Shown here piece by piece: positions 27,929 through 40,316 of a DNA stretch of 64,000 nucleotides. The notes beneath the pieces are model-generated. The model saw only the letters and a program-made list of their open reading frames with translations. It was not told the DNA's origin and searched no databases. The stretch lies in NCBI GenBank assembly GCA_004362315.1, contig SNWL01000004.1:434001-498000 (forward strand), read 5' to 3'. The stretch comes from Mycobacterium sp. BK086 (lineage in GTDB: Bacteria > Actinomycetota > Actinomycetes > Mycobacteriales > Mycobacteriaceae). The position numbers and the translations under genes were made by a program. The number at the start of each line of letters is the position of its first letter. Position 1 is the first letter of the stretch.

Positions 27929-28629
27929 TTGTGGTGCATCGACACGCCCTATCCCGACGCCTGGGTCATCGTGCCGGCGTTCAACGAAGCGAAGGTCATC
28001 GGCGACGTCATCGCCGACCTGCGCGGAGTCTTCGACCATGTGGTGTGCGTCGACGACGGCAGCCGAGACGACACCTCCGAGATCGCGCTGCGCGCGGGCG
28101 CCCACGTGGTACGCCATCCGGTGAATCTCGGGCAGGGCGCGGCCATCCAGACCGGCGTGGAATACGCCCGTGCCCAACCCGGCGCCGCGGTATTCGTCAC
28201 GTTCGACGCCGACGGCCAGCACCGCGTCAAGGACGTCGTCGTGATGATCGACCGACTGGCCAAGGGCGACGTCGATGTGGTGATCGGCACCCGGTTCGCG
28301 GGCAGCACCGTCAGCCAGACCCCGCCGCTGAAGCGGTTGATCCTGCGCACTGCGGCCATGCTGAGCCCGAGCAGTCACCGGTTGCACCTCACCGACGCGC
28401 ACAACGGGCTGCGGGTGTTCAACAGGACCGTGGCCGACAACCTGAGTCTCACGATGAACGGCATGAGCCACGCGACCGAATTCATCACGCTGATCGTCGA
28501 AAACCATTGGCGGGTAGCCGAAGAGCCCGTCGAGATCCTCTACACCGAGTACTCGATGTCCAAGGGCCAGCCGCTGCTGAACGGGGTGAACATCGTCTTC
28601 GACGGGTTCCTGCGCGGAAGGATGCGCCG

Positions 28630-28633
<4 letters not shown>
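27929..28633 (+). CDS. ppgS: Polyprenyl-phospho-N-acetylgalactosamine synthase PpgS
   Basis: A family 2 glycosyltransferase of about 234 residues. It has the opening WVIVPAFNEAKVIGDVI, the nucleotide strand CVDDGSRDD, the metal-binding DxD in TFDADGQH, and VIGTRFAGS. In M. tuberculosis the Rv3631 enzyme loads GalNAc onto polyprenyl phosphate for arabinogalactan decoration and needs Rv3632. The start is uncertain: TTG 27929 gives the family length, and a GTG at 27845 would overlap the flippase. The next gene overlaps its stop (ATGA). Confidence 0.88.
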
Positions 28634-31737
<3,104 letters not shown>

Positions 31738-31764
31738 CCGGCGCGGTGTGCCAAAGTAGTTTGC

Positions 31765-32130
31765 ATGTCTAACTTACGTGAGGATGGTCTACGCGTTTTC
31801 CGGGAGATGCTGCCCGGCACACTGCCCGACGGCGACGTCGAATTCGGTGGGTTCGCCCCGGAGCTGATGGACATCGGCGTCGAGAGCGTTTTCGGCAAGC
31901 TGTGGACCCGCGAGGGGCTCAGCCGCCGGGATCGCAGCCTGGTGACGCTGGGCATCCTGATCGCGCTGCGGGCGACCGAGGAAATGGGTCCGCATTTCCG
32001 GATCGCCAAGCAGAACGGGTTGTCCGAGGACGAGATCGCCGAGGTCATCTATCACGCCAGCGGCTACGCCGGCTTCCCGGCGGCCGCCACGGCCCGCAAT
32101 ATCGCCGCCGAGGAACTCGGTAAGGCATAA
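31765..32130 (+). CDS. Carboxymuconolactone decarboxylase-family protein
   Basis: A 121-residue all-helical protein of the CMD/AhpD-like family. The pattern LWTREGLSRRDRSLVTLGILIALRATEEMGPHFRIAKQNGLSEDEIAEVIYHASGYAGFPAA region contains the conserved Glu and His (E..PHF) of the true CMD subgroup. It lacks the CxxC pair of AhpD, so peroxidase activity is unlikely. The substrate is unknown. It lies just upstream of the tRNA-associated insertion. Confidence 0.85.
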   Translation: MSNLREDGLRVFREMLPGTLPDGDVEFGGFAPELMDIGVESVFGKLWTREGLSRRDRSLVTLGILIALRATEEMGPHFRIAKQNGLSEDEIAEVIYHASGYAGFPAAATARNIAAEELGKA

Positions 32131-32134
32131 GGAG

Positions 32135-32156
32135 AGCCGCCTGGGGGAATCGAACC
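32135..32156 (-). repeat. tRNA 3'-end-like remnant
   Basis: On the minus strand these 22 bp read as a T-loop (TTCGATT), T-stem 3' strand (CCCCC) and acceptor 3' strand (AGGCGGC plus T). Aligned with the 3' end of tRNA-Thr at 33660-33681 it matches at 18 of 22 positions. No anticodon or D-arm is present on the 5' side, so this is a fragment and not a gene. It marks the downstream edge of the TnpB segment, like an attachment-site copy. Confidence 0.6.
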
Positions 32157-32202
32157 GTTACTCCCACACACCGGCTTCGTGCGCGACAGCAGCCGCCCAT
32201 TG

Positions 32203-33555
32203 CTAGGCGACGTTGCCCCGTCGAGGGCTTCCCGTGGCCATATCCTCTGCCGATGGAGCTCGGTCTGATGCGGATTTCCAGCGGGCTCGTTTATCGTCGC
32301 CCCGCAACTCGGGGAGGACGTGCCCGCTGGTCGTAGCCAATGACGCCAGATTCCGGGCTGCGTTGTAGTCACGGTCGATGCATAGACCGCACGAATCACA
32401 ACAGTAGAGGCGTTCAGATAGGCGCAGTTTGGCTTTCACTGCACCACATGCCGAACATGTCTTTGAACTCGCATAGAACCGATTCGCGACTATTAGCTGT
32501 CCGCCAGTCCACTGGGTCTTGTAGGCGAGTTGCCGGCGCAACTCCCCCCACGCGGCGTCAGAGATCCGACGCGAAAGGGAGCGATTGCGAAGCATTCCGG
32601 CAACGTTCAAATCCTCGACCACCACTACACCGAAGCGCCTCGACAAGTTTGTGGTCAATTTGTGGAGCCCGTCGGCTCGGCTATTTGCGACGCTCGCATG
32701 GAGTTTTGACATCCGCTTCTGGCTACGCAGCCAGCGTTTCGAAGGGCTGGCCGCCGGATCCCTGTCGGGGCCCTGTCGTCGCGCGGCTTGCCGCTGAATT
32801 CTCGAGAGTGCTCGTTGGGCCTTTGCGAGTTGCCTCGGATTCGCGACCATGCCGTTCTCATCAGATATCCCGGGGGCGGGCGCGGACAAAACAGCTAGAT
32901 GCCTCACCCCGACATCCACGCCCACGACACGGGTTTGCCTGCGCGGTAGTGCATTCGTTTGGGACACCTCTACAGAGAAGGCCACATGCCATCGTCCGCG
33001 GGTCTTGGTAATCGTCGCTGATCTGATACGAGCGGATCCCGCATCAATGCGTCGCGCCAGTTTCCGCGTGGACTCGAAAGTTCGAATCACGCCAATTCGC
33101 GGCAGCCGGACGTGTCTCCTGTCGCTGTCGGGCAATCCAATCGCACCGGTGGTGAACCGACAAGACAATCGTGATTTCTTCGACTTGAAGCGCGGAAAGC
33201 CAACAGCTCGCCCCTTCCGAGCACCCGAGTGTGAATTCGCCCAGTTACCCAGCGCCGCAGCAAGATTCGCAATTCCTGATGCGTAGGCTTCTTTGGAATT
33301 TTCTCGCCACCAAGGCGCAACGCCTTCTTTGGCTTCATTCCAGGACTTACGCAGACCGTACGCGGAACGGTCGACATAAGGTGTCAGCATCTCCTCGGTG
33401 ACGCCGTAGGAGCGCTCCGCAGCGCGTTGGTCCAAGTTGGCACGGATTCTGCCTAGCGCCCAGTTGAACGCGAATCGTTGCGCTCCGCAGTGCGACTGCA
33501 GCATTCGCTGCTGTTCAATGTTGGGGTCGAGGGCGAAACGATATGCGCGAACCAC
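32203..33555 (-). CDS. tnpB: RNA-guided nuclease TnpB (transposon-associated)
   Basis: About 450 residues from GTG 33555; the frame is open up to 33657. RuvC motifs are all intact: VVGVDVGVRHLAV (Asp), VVVEDLNVAGM (Glu) and DRDYNAARN (Asp). The zinc finger between them has CSACG and CCDSCG. TnpB cuts DNA using an omega RNA drawn from the element's own 3' end. No transposase gene lies nearby, so this is a solo copy or remnant. Base composition is visibly less GC-rich than the neighbours, suggesting transfer. It is flanked by tRNA-Thr and a tRNA-like fragment. Confidence 0.88.
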   Translation of the reverse strand: MVRAYRFALDPNIEQQRMLQSHCGAQRFAFNWALGRIRANLDQRAAERSYGVTEEMLTPYVDRSAYGLRKSWNEAKEGVAPWWRENSKEAYASGIANLAAALGNWANSHSGARKGRAVGFPRFKSKKSRLSCRFTTGAIGLPDSDRRHVRLPRIGVIRTFESTRKLARRIDAGSARIRSATITKTRGRWHVAFSVEVSQTNALPRRQTRVVGVDVGVRHLAVLSAPAPGISDENGMVANPRQLAKAQRALSRIQRQAARRQGPDRDPAASPSKRWLRSQKRMSKLHASVANSRADGLHKLTTNLSRRFGVVVVEDLNVAGMLRNRSLSRRISDAAWGELRRQLAYKTQWTGGQLIVANRFYASSKTCSACGAVKAKLRLSERLYCCDSCGLCIDRDYNAARNLASLATTSGHVLPELRGDDKRARWKSASDRAPSAEDMATGSPRRGNVA

Positions 33556-33659
33556 CGTGCGGTGGCCGGGAGCATCGCCCCCGGATACCGGTTCAGCGTC
33601 TTCGAAGCCCACGAATTGACTAAAGCACCAGGCTCCGACAAGACGCCGTCGCCGCACAG

Positions 33660-33732
33660 AGCCACCTAGGAGAATCGAACTCCTGACCTATTCATTACGA
33701 GTGAATCGCTCTACCGACTGAGCTAAGGTGGC
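33660..33732 (-). tRNA. tRNA-Thr (anticodon CGU)
   Basis: A 73-nt cloverleaf on the minus strand. The acceptor stem GCCACCT pairs with AGGTGGC; the D-arm is TAGCTCAGTCGGTAGAGC; the anticodon loop carries CGT (ACTCGTAA); the T-arm AGGAG-TTCGATT-CTCCT is perfect; the discriminator is T and no CCA is encoded. It reads ACG codons. tRNA 3' ends are common integration sites, and the TnpB segment starts immediately beyond this one. Confidence 0.96.
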
Positions 33733-33759
33733 GCGGCCCGCGAGGGCCGAGCAGTGAGT

Positions 33760-34974
33760 CTACAGGTCCGAACGCAGTGCTTGACCCACGGTCGCGACCA
33801 GCGCATCGACGGCGAACTTGGGCTTGACGTTGGTCGCCAGTGCCTCGCGGCACTCGAGGACGGCCTCGATACAGCGCAACAACCGCTCCGGAGATGCATG
33901 TGCGGCCAGGGCGGCCACCCGCTCGGTCATATCGGGATGATTCGGCGCCACCGTCGCGGCACCGTTGGCCACGACCAGCGCATCCCGGAAGTACGTCGCC
34001 AAGTCGATCAGCGCGCGATCCAGGGCATCCCGTGAGGCCCGGGTCTGCCGGGATTTCTGCCGTCGCTCCAGGTCTTTGATCGCCCCGGCGGCCCCGCGCA
34101 ACGCCCCCGCGGTGCCCTTGCCGGTACCGCCGGCACCGAGCGCGGTGCGCAACTCTTCGGCCTCCGCCTCGTCGCGGCCGACATTGAGCGCCTTCGCCTC
34201 GGCCTCCGCGGTGGCCACCAGCTCCTCGGCGGCCGCATACGCCCGCGTCGGGGTGGCCGCGTCGCGAGCCAGCCCCAGCGCTCGGGTCCGCCGGTCGCGG
34301 GCATCGGGATCGGTGGCCAGGCGCCGGGCCCGCCCGACGTGACCCCCGCTGACCGATGCCGCCCACTGGGCGTCCGCCTCGGACAGGCCGTCGTTGTCGA
34401 CGAGCACCTGGGCGATTGCCGCCGTCGGCGGCGTCACCAACGCCACATGCCGGCACCGCGACCGCAGGGTGATCGCGATGTCCTCGGGGTCCACCGACGG
34501 CGCGCACAGCAGGAACACCGTCGACGGCGGCGGTTCCTCCACGACTTTCAGCAGCGCATTGGCCGCGCCCTCGGTGAGCCGGTCCGCGTCTTCGACCACC
34601 ACGATCTGCCAGCGCCCGGTACTGGGCCGGCGCGAGGCGATCTGCACGATCGTGCGCATCTCGTCGACGCCGATCGACAACCCCTCGGGAACGATGCGCC
34701 GGACATCGCCGTGGGTGCCCGCCATCGTCGTCGTGCAGGACCGGCACTCCCCGCAGCCAGGTGTGCCCTCGGCCGTGCACTGCAAGGCCGCCGCGAAGCA
34801 CTGCGCGGCCACCGAACGCCCTGATCCGGGTGGGCCGGTGATCAGCCAGGCATGTGTCATGGTCCCGGTGGCGAGCGCATCGTGAGCGGAATCACCCCGG
34901 GCCGCGCGTGCGGCGCCGACGAGCTCCTCTTCCACGGCGCTTTGGCCCACCAACCGCCTGAAAACTCCGGACAT
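33760..34974 (-). CDS. holB: DNA polymerase III subunit delta'
   Basis: A 404-residue clamp-loader subunit with an AAA+ fold. The P-loop reads GPPGSGRS, with Arg instead of the Walker Lys, as expected for a non-hydrolysing delta'. Four Cys form the zinc site (C-T-A-E-G-T-P-G-C-G-E-C-R-S-C). Further AAA+ motifs are VVVEDADRLTEGAANALLKVVEEPP and TLRSRCRHVAL. An Ala/Glu-rich insert of about 100 residues before the C-terminal helices is typical of mycobacteria. ATG 34974 begins the SGVFRRLVGQ motif; a GTG at 34986 is the alternative. Confidence 0.93.
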   Translation of the reverse strand: MSGVFRRLVGQSAVEEELVGAARAARGDSAHDALATGTMTHAWLITGPPGSGRSVAAQCFAAALQCTAEGTPGCGECRSCTTTMAGTHGDVRRIVPEGLSIGVDEMRTIVQIASRRPSTGRWQIVVVEDADRLTEGAANALLKVVEEPPPSTVFLLCAPSVDPEDIAITLRSRCRHVALVTPPTAAIAQVLVDNDGLSEADAQWAASVSGGHVGRARRLATDPDARDRRTRALGLARDAATPTRAYAAAEELVATAEAEAKALNVGRDEAEAEELRTALGAGGTGKGTAGALRGAAGAIKDLERRQKSRQTRASRDALDRALIDLATYFRDALVVANGAATVAPNHPDMTERVAALAAHASPERLLRCIEAVLECREALATNVKPKFAVDALVATVGQALRSDL

Positions 34975-35055
34975 CGCCTCAAACACTAGTGCTCAGCAAC
35001 GACACATCCGCTGTCCACCGGGTTCTGAAGGGACTGATCGGTCGCTCTGTACCGA

Positions 35056-35061
35056 TACGGT
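35056..35061 (+). promoter_or_regulatory. -10 box for adenylate cyclase gene
   Basis: TACGGT, 6 nt before GTG 35068; leaderless spacing. Confidence 0.55.
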
Positions 35062-35067
35062 GGGCTG

Positions 35068-36657
35068 GTGACCACCGCGCAGCTCAGCACGGGGCGAATC
35101 AGTGGATTCGTCCGGTGGGTGGCGCGCACCCCGTGGCCGGTGTTCACCCTGGGCATGCTGCAGGCCGACATCATCGGTGCGCTGCTGGTGCTGGGCTTCC
35201 TGCGGTTCGGTCTGCCGCCGTCGGACCGGGTCATGTTGCAGGACCTGCCGACGCTGAACCTGGTCATCTTCCTGAGCTATCTGTTCATCTCATTCACCCT
35301 GGGCGCCTTCGTCAGCCTCCGGCTGCTCATCCCGGTGTTCCGCTGGCAACGGCGTGACGCACTGCTGGCCGAGGACGACCCGGCCATCACCGAAGCGGCC
35401 CGGCTGCGGGCACTGCGGATGCCGATCTACCGCTCGGTGATCAGCATGACGAACTGGCTGGTCGGTGCGGTGGTGTTCATCGCGGCCAGCTGGCCGGTGG
35501 CCAGCCATGCCGCACCCGTGCTGGCGGTGTCCACGCTTCTCGGCGCCGCGGCCACCTCGATCATCGGCTACCTGCAGTCCGAGCGCGTGCTGCGCCCGGT
35601 GGCGGTCGCCGCGCTGCGCGGCGGGGTGCCGGAGAAGTTCCATCGCCCCGGCGTGATCCAGCGGCTGGTGCTGACGTGGATCCTGTCCACGGGGGTGCCG
35701 CTGCTGGCCATCATCCTGTCGATCGTGGCCAGCAAGTTCTCGCTGCTGGCAGCCTCGGCCGACGCGCTGTTCACGCCGATCCTGCTGATGGCCGTGGCCG
35801 CGCTGGTGATCGGCATGGCAGGCAACGTGCTGGCCGCCATGTCGATTGCCGACCCGCTGCGCCAGCTGCGCTGGGCGCTCGGGGAGGTTCAGCGCGGCAA
35901 CTACAACGCCCACATGCAGATCTACGACGCCAGCGAGCTGGGCCTGCTGCAGGCCGGCTTCAACGACATGGTTCGGGATCTGAGCGAACGGCAGCGGCTG
36001 CGCGACCTGTTCGGCCGGTACGTCGGCGAGGACGTTGCGCGGCGCGCACTGGAACGGGGCACCGAGCTCGGCGGCCAGGAACGCGATGTCGCGGTGCTGT
36101 TCGTCGACCTGGTCGGCTCGACCCAGCTGGCGGCCACGCGCCCGCCCGGCGAGGTCGTGAGCATGCTCAACGAGTTCTTCCGGGTGGTCGTCGAGACCGT
36201 CAAGAAGCACGGCGGCTTCGTCAACAAATTCCAGGGCGATGCGGCACTGTGCATCTTCGGCGCCCCGATCGAGCATCCCGACGCATCCGGTGCAGCACTG
36301 GCGGCGTCCCGCGAGCTGCACGACGAGCTGGTCAGTGTGCTGGGTCAGACCGACTTCGGCATCGGGGTCTCGGCGGGCCGGGCGATCGCCGGGCACATCG
36401 GTGCGCAGGCCCGCTTCGAGTACACCGTGATCGGTGACCCGGTCAACGAGGCCGCCCGGCTGACCGAGCTGGCCAAGATCGAGGGCGGCCACGTGCTGGC
36501 CTCGGCGATCGCGGTCAGCGGCGCCCTGGACGCAGAAGCGTTGTGCTGGAACGTCGGTGAGATCGTCGAGCTGCGCGGACGACGCGCGCCGACTCAGTTG
36601 GCCCGTCCGGTGAATCTGGTGCTGCCCAGCGAAGCCAGCGAGAGCGTCTCGGGCTAG
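35068..36657 (+). CDS. Membrane class III adenylate cyclase with HAMP domain
   Basis: A 529-residue protein like Rv3645. Six transmembrane helices (residues about 20-265), a HAMP linker (ADPLRQLRWALGEVQRGNYN), then a class III cyclase domain (about 340-515). Metal-binding Asp residues are in VLFVDLVGSTQLA and KFQGDAALCIFG; the transition-state Asn/Arg pair is in GDPVNEAARLTE. It makes cAMP at the membrane. With Crp and a Crp-like site elsewhere in the window, it could feed Ms1 RNA control. Confidence 0.92.
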   Translation: MTTAQLSTGRISGFVRWVARTPWPVFTLGMLQADIIGALLVLGFLRFGLPPSDRVMLQDLPTLNLVIFLSYLFISFTLGAFVSLRLLIPVFRWQRRDALLAEDDPAITEAARLRALRMPIYRSVISMTNWLVGAVVFIAASWPVASHAAPVLAVSTLLGAAATSIIGYLQSERVLRPVAVAALRGGVPEKFHRPGVIQRLVLTWILSTGVPLLAIILSIVASKFSLLAASADALFTPILLMAVAALVIGMAGNVLAAMSIADPLRQLRWALGEVQRGNYNAHMQIYDASELGLLQAGFNDMVRDLSERQRLRDLFGRYVGEDVARRALERGTELGGQERDVAVLFVDLVGSTQLAATRPPGEVVSMLNEFFRVVVETVKKHGGFVNKFQGDAALCIFGAPIEHPDASGAALAASRELHDELVSVLGQTDFGIGVSAGRAIAGHIGAQARFEYTVIGDPVNEAARLTELAKIEGGHVLASAIAVSGALDAEALCWNVGEIVELRGRRAPTQLARPVNLVLPSEASESVSG

Positions 36658-36664
36658 ACCCCGG

Positions 36665-39466
36665 TCACGCCTTCTTGGCCGGGGCCTTCTTGGCCGCCTT
36701 CTTCGCGGCCTTCTTGGCGGGGGCCTTCTTCTTCACCGGGCCACGAGCCCGGCGGTCGGCAAGCAGCTCCGAAGCCCGCTCGTCGGTGATGCTCAAGACG
36801 TCGTCACCCTTGCGCAGGCTGGCATTGGTCTCACCGTCGGTGACGTACGGACCGAATCGCCCGTCCTTGATCACCATCGGATTACCCGAAGCCTGATCGA
36901 CACCCAGCTCGCGCAGTGGCGGTGCCGCAGCGCCTTGGCGCCCACGGCGTTTGGGCTCGGCGTAGATCTTCAGCGCCTCTTCGAGGGTGATGTCGAAGAT
37001 CTGGTCCTCGGTGGCCAGTGAGCGAGAGTCGGTGCCGCGCTTGAGGTATGGCCCGTAGCGACCGTTCTGCGCAGTGATCTCCTCGCCATTGGCGGGATCG
37101 ACACCAACCACCCGCGGCAGCGAGATCAGCTTGAGCGCGTCCTCGAGGGTCACCGTCTGCAGATCCATCGACCGCAGCAGTGAACCGGTACGCGGCTTGG
37201 GGCCGGTCGGCTTCTTGCCCTTCTTCGCGGTTACACCGGGATCGTCGTCCGGCGGCGGGGGCAGCACCTCGGTGACGTACGGCCCGTATCTGCCGTCCTT
37301 GGCCACGATTTCGTGACCGGTCTCCGGGTCAACGCCGAGCGTGCGGCCCTCTTGTGGTGTGGCAAAAAGGTTTTCGGCGAGTTCGAGGGTCAGCTCATCG
37401 GGAGTGATCTCGTCGTTCAGGTTGGCCCGCTGCGGTTTGAGTTCGCCGTCGGCACTGTCCGGATCGACGATCATCCGCTCCAGATACGGACCGTTCTTGC
37501 CGACGCGCACCACGATCGCGCGGCCCTCTTCGTCATCAAAAAGCTTGATGGAGTTGACTTCTCGAGCATCGATGCCCTCGAGATTGACGCCAACCAGTTT
37601 CTTAAGGCCGCCGGCGCGGGCAATCGAGTCCGCAACCCCGTGCTCGCCGCCGAAGTAGAAGTTCGTCAGCCAGTTGGTGCGTGCCTCCTGGCCGGTGGCG
37701 ATCTCGTCGAGCTCGTCTTCCATGGCGGCGGTGAAGTCGTAGTCGACCAGCCGGCCGAAGTGCTGCTCGAGCAATCCGGTCACCGCGAACGCCACCCACG
37801 AGGGCACCAGCGCGCTGCCCTTCTTGTGCACATAGCCGCGGTCCTGGATCGTCTTGATGATCGAGGAATACGTTGAGGGACGGCCGATTCCGAGCTCCTC
37901 GAGCGCTTTGATCAGCGAGGCTTCGGTGTAGCGGGCCGGCGGGTTGGTGGTGTGCCCGTCGGCGGTCAGCCGGGTGGCGTCCACGCGCTGGCCCTGCCGA
38001 AGGTTCGGCAGTCGGCTCTCGGCGTCGTCGGCCTCACCACCGGCCTGTTCGTCGACGGTCTCGACGTAGGCCTTGAGGAAGCCGGGGAACGTGATGGTGC
38101 GCCCACTCGCGGCGAACGTCACCTCGCGGCCGTCGGTGGAGGTGCCGTTGATGCGCAGGCTCAGCGTGGTGCCGCGAGCGTCGGCCATCTGGGAGGCCAC
38201 GGTGCGCTGCCAGATCAGCTCGTAGAGCCGGAACTCGTCGGTGTCGAGCTCGCGGTGCAGCGCGCCCGGGGTGGCGAAGACGTCGCCGGCGGGCCGGATG
38301 GCCTCGTGCGCCTCCTGGGCGTTCTTCACCTTGCGGGTGTACTGCCGTGGCGAGGGATGGACGTACTCCTCGCCGTAGAGCTGACGAGCCTGGTTGCGCG
38401 CGGCATTGATGGCCGACTCCGACAGCGTCGTCGAGTCGGTACGCATATAGGTGATGTAGCCGTTCTCGTAGAGCCGCTGCGCGATGCTCATCGTGCGCTC
38501 GGCGGAGAACCGCAACTTGCGGCCGGCCTCCTGCTGCAACGTCGAGGTCATGAACGGCGGATACGGCTTGCGGGTGTAGGGCTTCTCTTCCACCGAGCCG
38601 ACGGTCAGGCTTGCCGCCTGCAAACCGGTGGCCAGCGAGCCCGCAGCGGCCTCGTCGAGCACCACGACCTCGTCGGGCTTGCGGACCACTCCCAGGGAAT
38701 CGAAGTCCCGGCCGGTGGCCACCCGCTTGCTGTCGACGTTGACCAGCCGGGCGGTGAACCGCGGCGGGGCGGCGTTGGGGTCTGAGACGCTCGCGTCCAG
38801 CTCGGCGATCACGTCCCAGTAGGAGGCGCTACGGAACGCCATCCGGTCGCGCTCGCGCTGGACGATGATCCGGGTGGCCACGGACTGCACCCGGCCGGCC
38901 GACAGTTTGGGCGCGACCTTCTTCCACAGCACGGGGCTGACTTCATAGCCGTAGAGCCGGTCGAGGATGCGCCGGGTCTCCTGCGCGTCGACCAGATCGT
39001 TGTCCAGGTCGCGGGGATTGTCGGCGGCCGCGCGGATCGCGGGCTCGGTGATCTCGTGGAACACCATCCGCTTGACCGGCACGCGAGGCTTGAGCGTCTC
39101 CAGGAGGTGCCAGGCGATGGCTTCACCCTCCCGGTCACCGTCCGTGGCCAGATAGAGCTCGTCGACGTCCTTCAGCAGGCCCTTGAGCTCGGTGACGGTG
39201 CTCTTCTTATCCGGACTGATGATGTAGAGCGGCTCGAAGTTGTCCTCGACGTTGACGCCGAGGCGGGCCCAGGGCTCGGATTTGTACTTGGCCGGCACGT
39301 CGGCGGCGTTGCGGGGCAGGTCACGGATGTGGCCGCGGGACGATTCCACGATGTAGTTGGCGCCCAGGTAACCGGCGATCTTGCGCGCTTTGGTGGGCGA
39401 CTCGACGATGACGAGCCGCCGGACGCTGCCGTTACCGCCGCTTGAGCGGCCTCCGTCGTCAGCCAA
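36665..39466 (-). CDS. topA: DNA topoisomerase I
   Basis: A 933-residue type IA topoisomerase relaxing negative supercoils. It has the Toprim motif VESPTKARK, the acidic LATDGDREGEAIAWH, active-site Tyr in YITYMRTDSTT and HEAIRPA. The C-terminal half holds repeated topo_C domains (each with KNGPYL, RYGPYV, RYGPYLKR or RFGPYVTDGE), then a basic tail of KKAPAKKAAKKA repeats as in mycobacteria. The start is a TTG at 39464-39466 with a distant GGAG; no better in-frame start is visible. Its stop lies 7 bp from the cyclase stop. Confidence 0.95.
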   Translation of the reverse strand: MADDGGRSSGGNGSVRRLVIVESPTKARKIAGYLGANYIVESSRGHIRDLPRNAADVPAKYKSEPWARLGVNVEDNFEPLYIISPDKKSTVTELKGLLKDVDELYLATDGDREGEAIAWHLLETLKPRVPVKRMVFHEITEPAIRAAADNPRDLDNDLVDAQETRRILDRLYGYEVSPVLWKKVAPKLSAGRVQSVATRIIVQRERDRMAFRSASYWDVIAELDASVSDPNAAPPRFTARLVNVDSKRVATGRDFDSLGVVRKPDEVVVLDEAAAGSLATGLQAASLTVGSVEEKPYTRKPYPPFMTSTLQQEAGRKLRFSAERTMSIAQRLYENGYITYMRTDSTTLSESAINAARNQARQLYGEEYVHPSPRQYTRKVKNAQEAHEAIRPAGDVFATPGALHRELDTDEFRLYELIWQRTVASQMADARGTTLSLRINGTSTDGREVTFAASGRTITFPGFLKAYVETVDEQAGGEADDAESRLPNLRQGQRVDATRLTADGHTTNPPARYTEASLIKALEELGIGRPSTYSSIIKTIQDRGYVHKKGSALVPSWVAFAVTGLLEQHFGRLVDYDFTAAMEDELDEIATGQEARTNWLTNFYFGGEHGVADSIARAGGLKKLVGVNLEGIDAREVNSIKLFDDEEGRAIVVRVGKNGPYLERMIVDPDSADGELKPQRANLNDEITPDELTLELAENLFATPQEGRTLGVDPETGHEIVAKDGRYGPYVTEVLPPPPDDDPGVTAKKGKKPTGPKPRTGSLLRSMDLQTVTLEDALKLISLPRVVGVDPANGEEITAQNGRYGPYLKRGTDSRSLATEDQIFDITLEEALKIYAEPKRRGRQGAAAPPLRELGVDQASGNPMVIKDGRFGPYVTDGETNASLRKGDDVLSITDERASELLADRRARGPVKKKAPAKKAAKKAAKKAPAKKA

Positions 39467-39578
39467 CTGCGCTTACGCTCCACTTCTGTCTTGCCCACAG
39501 GTACCCCCGACCCGCGGGCAACTGACAATTTCGCACTCCGAACCGGTCAACGCAAACCGACCCTCGCAGGGGAATCTC

Positions 39579-40157
39579 TCAGATTCTTGGCCACGCTGAC
39601 AACGCCTCTATCAGATCAGGCGGTTCCCCCACCGTTTCTACCAGGCGTGATAGCCGTCGGCGACCACTTATTCTCAGGGCCGGACGGGCCCCTCGGGTGC
39701 CGATCAGGGTCGGTGCGATACCCACCCGCATCAACGCCGACGCCAGCGGCGAATGCGTATCGGGGGCGTGCGGGTCCAAACCGAGCAGATATCGGTCGGC
39801 TTCGGGGACGCCGGCGGCCAGCGTCCAGGCCCGGAGTTCACGGGCCCCGGGCAGCCACTGGGGCGGCACGGTCTTGACCGCTCCCCTGGTCCAGTCGGTG
39901 GCGATCCCCACCAGCCGGACGTCGACGGCCGTGCGCACCAGCGGGTTGTCCTCGTCGGTGCGGGTGATCTCGGCTTCCAGCCCCGCCTCGGTGATCATCT
40001 CGGCCAGCGCCTGCGCGCGCCACTGCTCGTCGACCACAACGGACAACCGGGCTCCGCCGCCGACCATCACCACCTGTCCGGCCGCCGCGAGCAACCCGGT
40101 GAGGTCGGCGACCGCAGGGGGCACCGACTCAGCCGAGAAGAACGACAGCTGGCTCAC
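39579..40157 (-). CDS. Conserved hypothetical protein (Rv3647c-like)
   Basis: A 192-residue mycobacterial protein without a recognised catalytic motif. It has alternating alpha/beta sequence (GQVVMVGGGARLSVVVDEQWRA), a central region TDWTRGAVKTVPPQWLPGARELRAW and a C-terminus with SGRRRLSRLVETVGEPP. Size and place between topA and cspA match Rv3647c. GTG 40157 follows TACTGT by 6 nt. Function unknown. Confidence 0.82.
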   Translation of the reverse strand: MSQLSFFSAESVPPAVADLTGLLAAAGQVVMVGGGARLSVVVDEQWRAQALAEMITEAGLEAEITRTDEDNPLVRTAVDVRLVGIATDWTRGAVKTVPPQWLPGARELRAWTLAAGVPEADRYLLGLDPHAPDTHSPLASALMRVGIAPTLIGTRGARPALRISGRRRLSRLVETVGEPPDLIEALSAWPRI

Positions 40158-40163
40158 GATTCG

Positions 40164-40169
40164 ACAGTA
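40164..40169 (-). promoter_or_regulatory. -10 box for Rv3647c-like gene
   Basis: TACTGT on the minus strand, 6 nt before GTG 40157; leaderless spacing. Confidence 0.55.
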
Positions 40170-40260
40170 AGGCAGTCAGCGGGTAGCGGCCGTCCGGCTC
40201 TCGACGGGCGTGGCGAGTTCCCCAGAAGGAAGCCTCCCGTGGGCCCACCACAAACGAAAG

Positions 40261-40296
40261 CACCCCCGATGCCCGTCACCGGGACGCTCGGGGGTG
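40261..40296 (-). terminator. Hairpin terminator of cspA
   Basis: A 9-bp perfect stem (CACCCCCGA at 40261-40269 with TCGGGGGTG at 40288-40296) encloses a smaller CCCGG/CCGGG hairpin. It lies 21 bp past the cspA stop, in the direction of cspA transcription. Only a short T-stretch follows, as is usual in mycobacteria. Confidence 0.7.
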
Positions 40297-40316
40297 TTTC
40301 CTGATGTCGTTGTTGA

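Noticed and set aside
32135..32220. A second complete tRNA gene
   Set aside because: Only the T-loop, part of the T-stem and the acceptor 3' strand can be read; no D-arm or anticodon stem lies on the 5' side.
33556..33657. N-terminal extension of TnpB up to the tRNA 3' end
   Set aside because: The frame is open, but the added residues do not look like a TnpB start; homologous sequence begins near V-R-A-Y-R-F-A-L.
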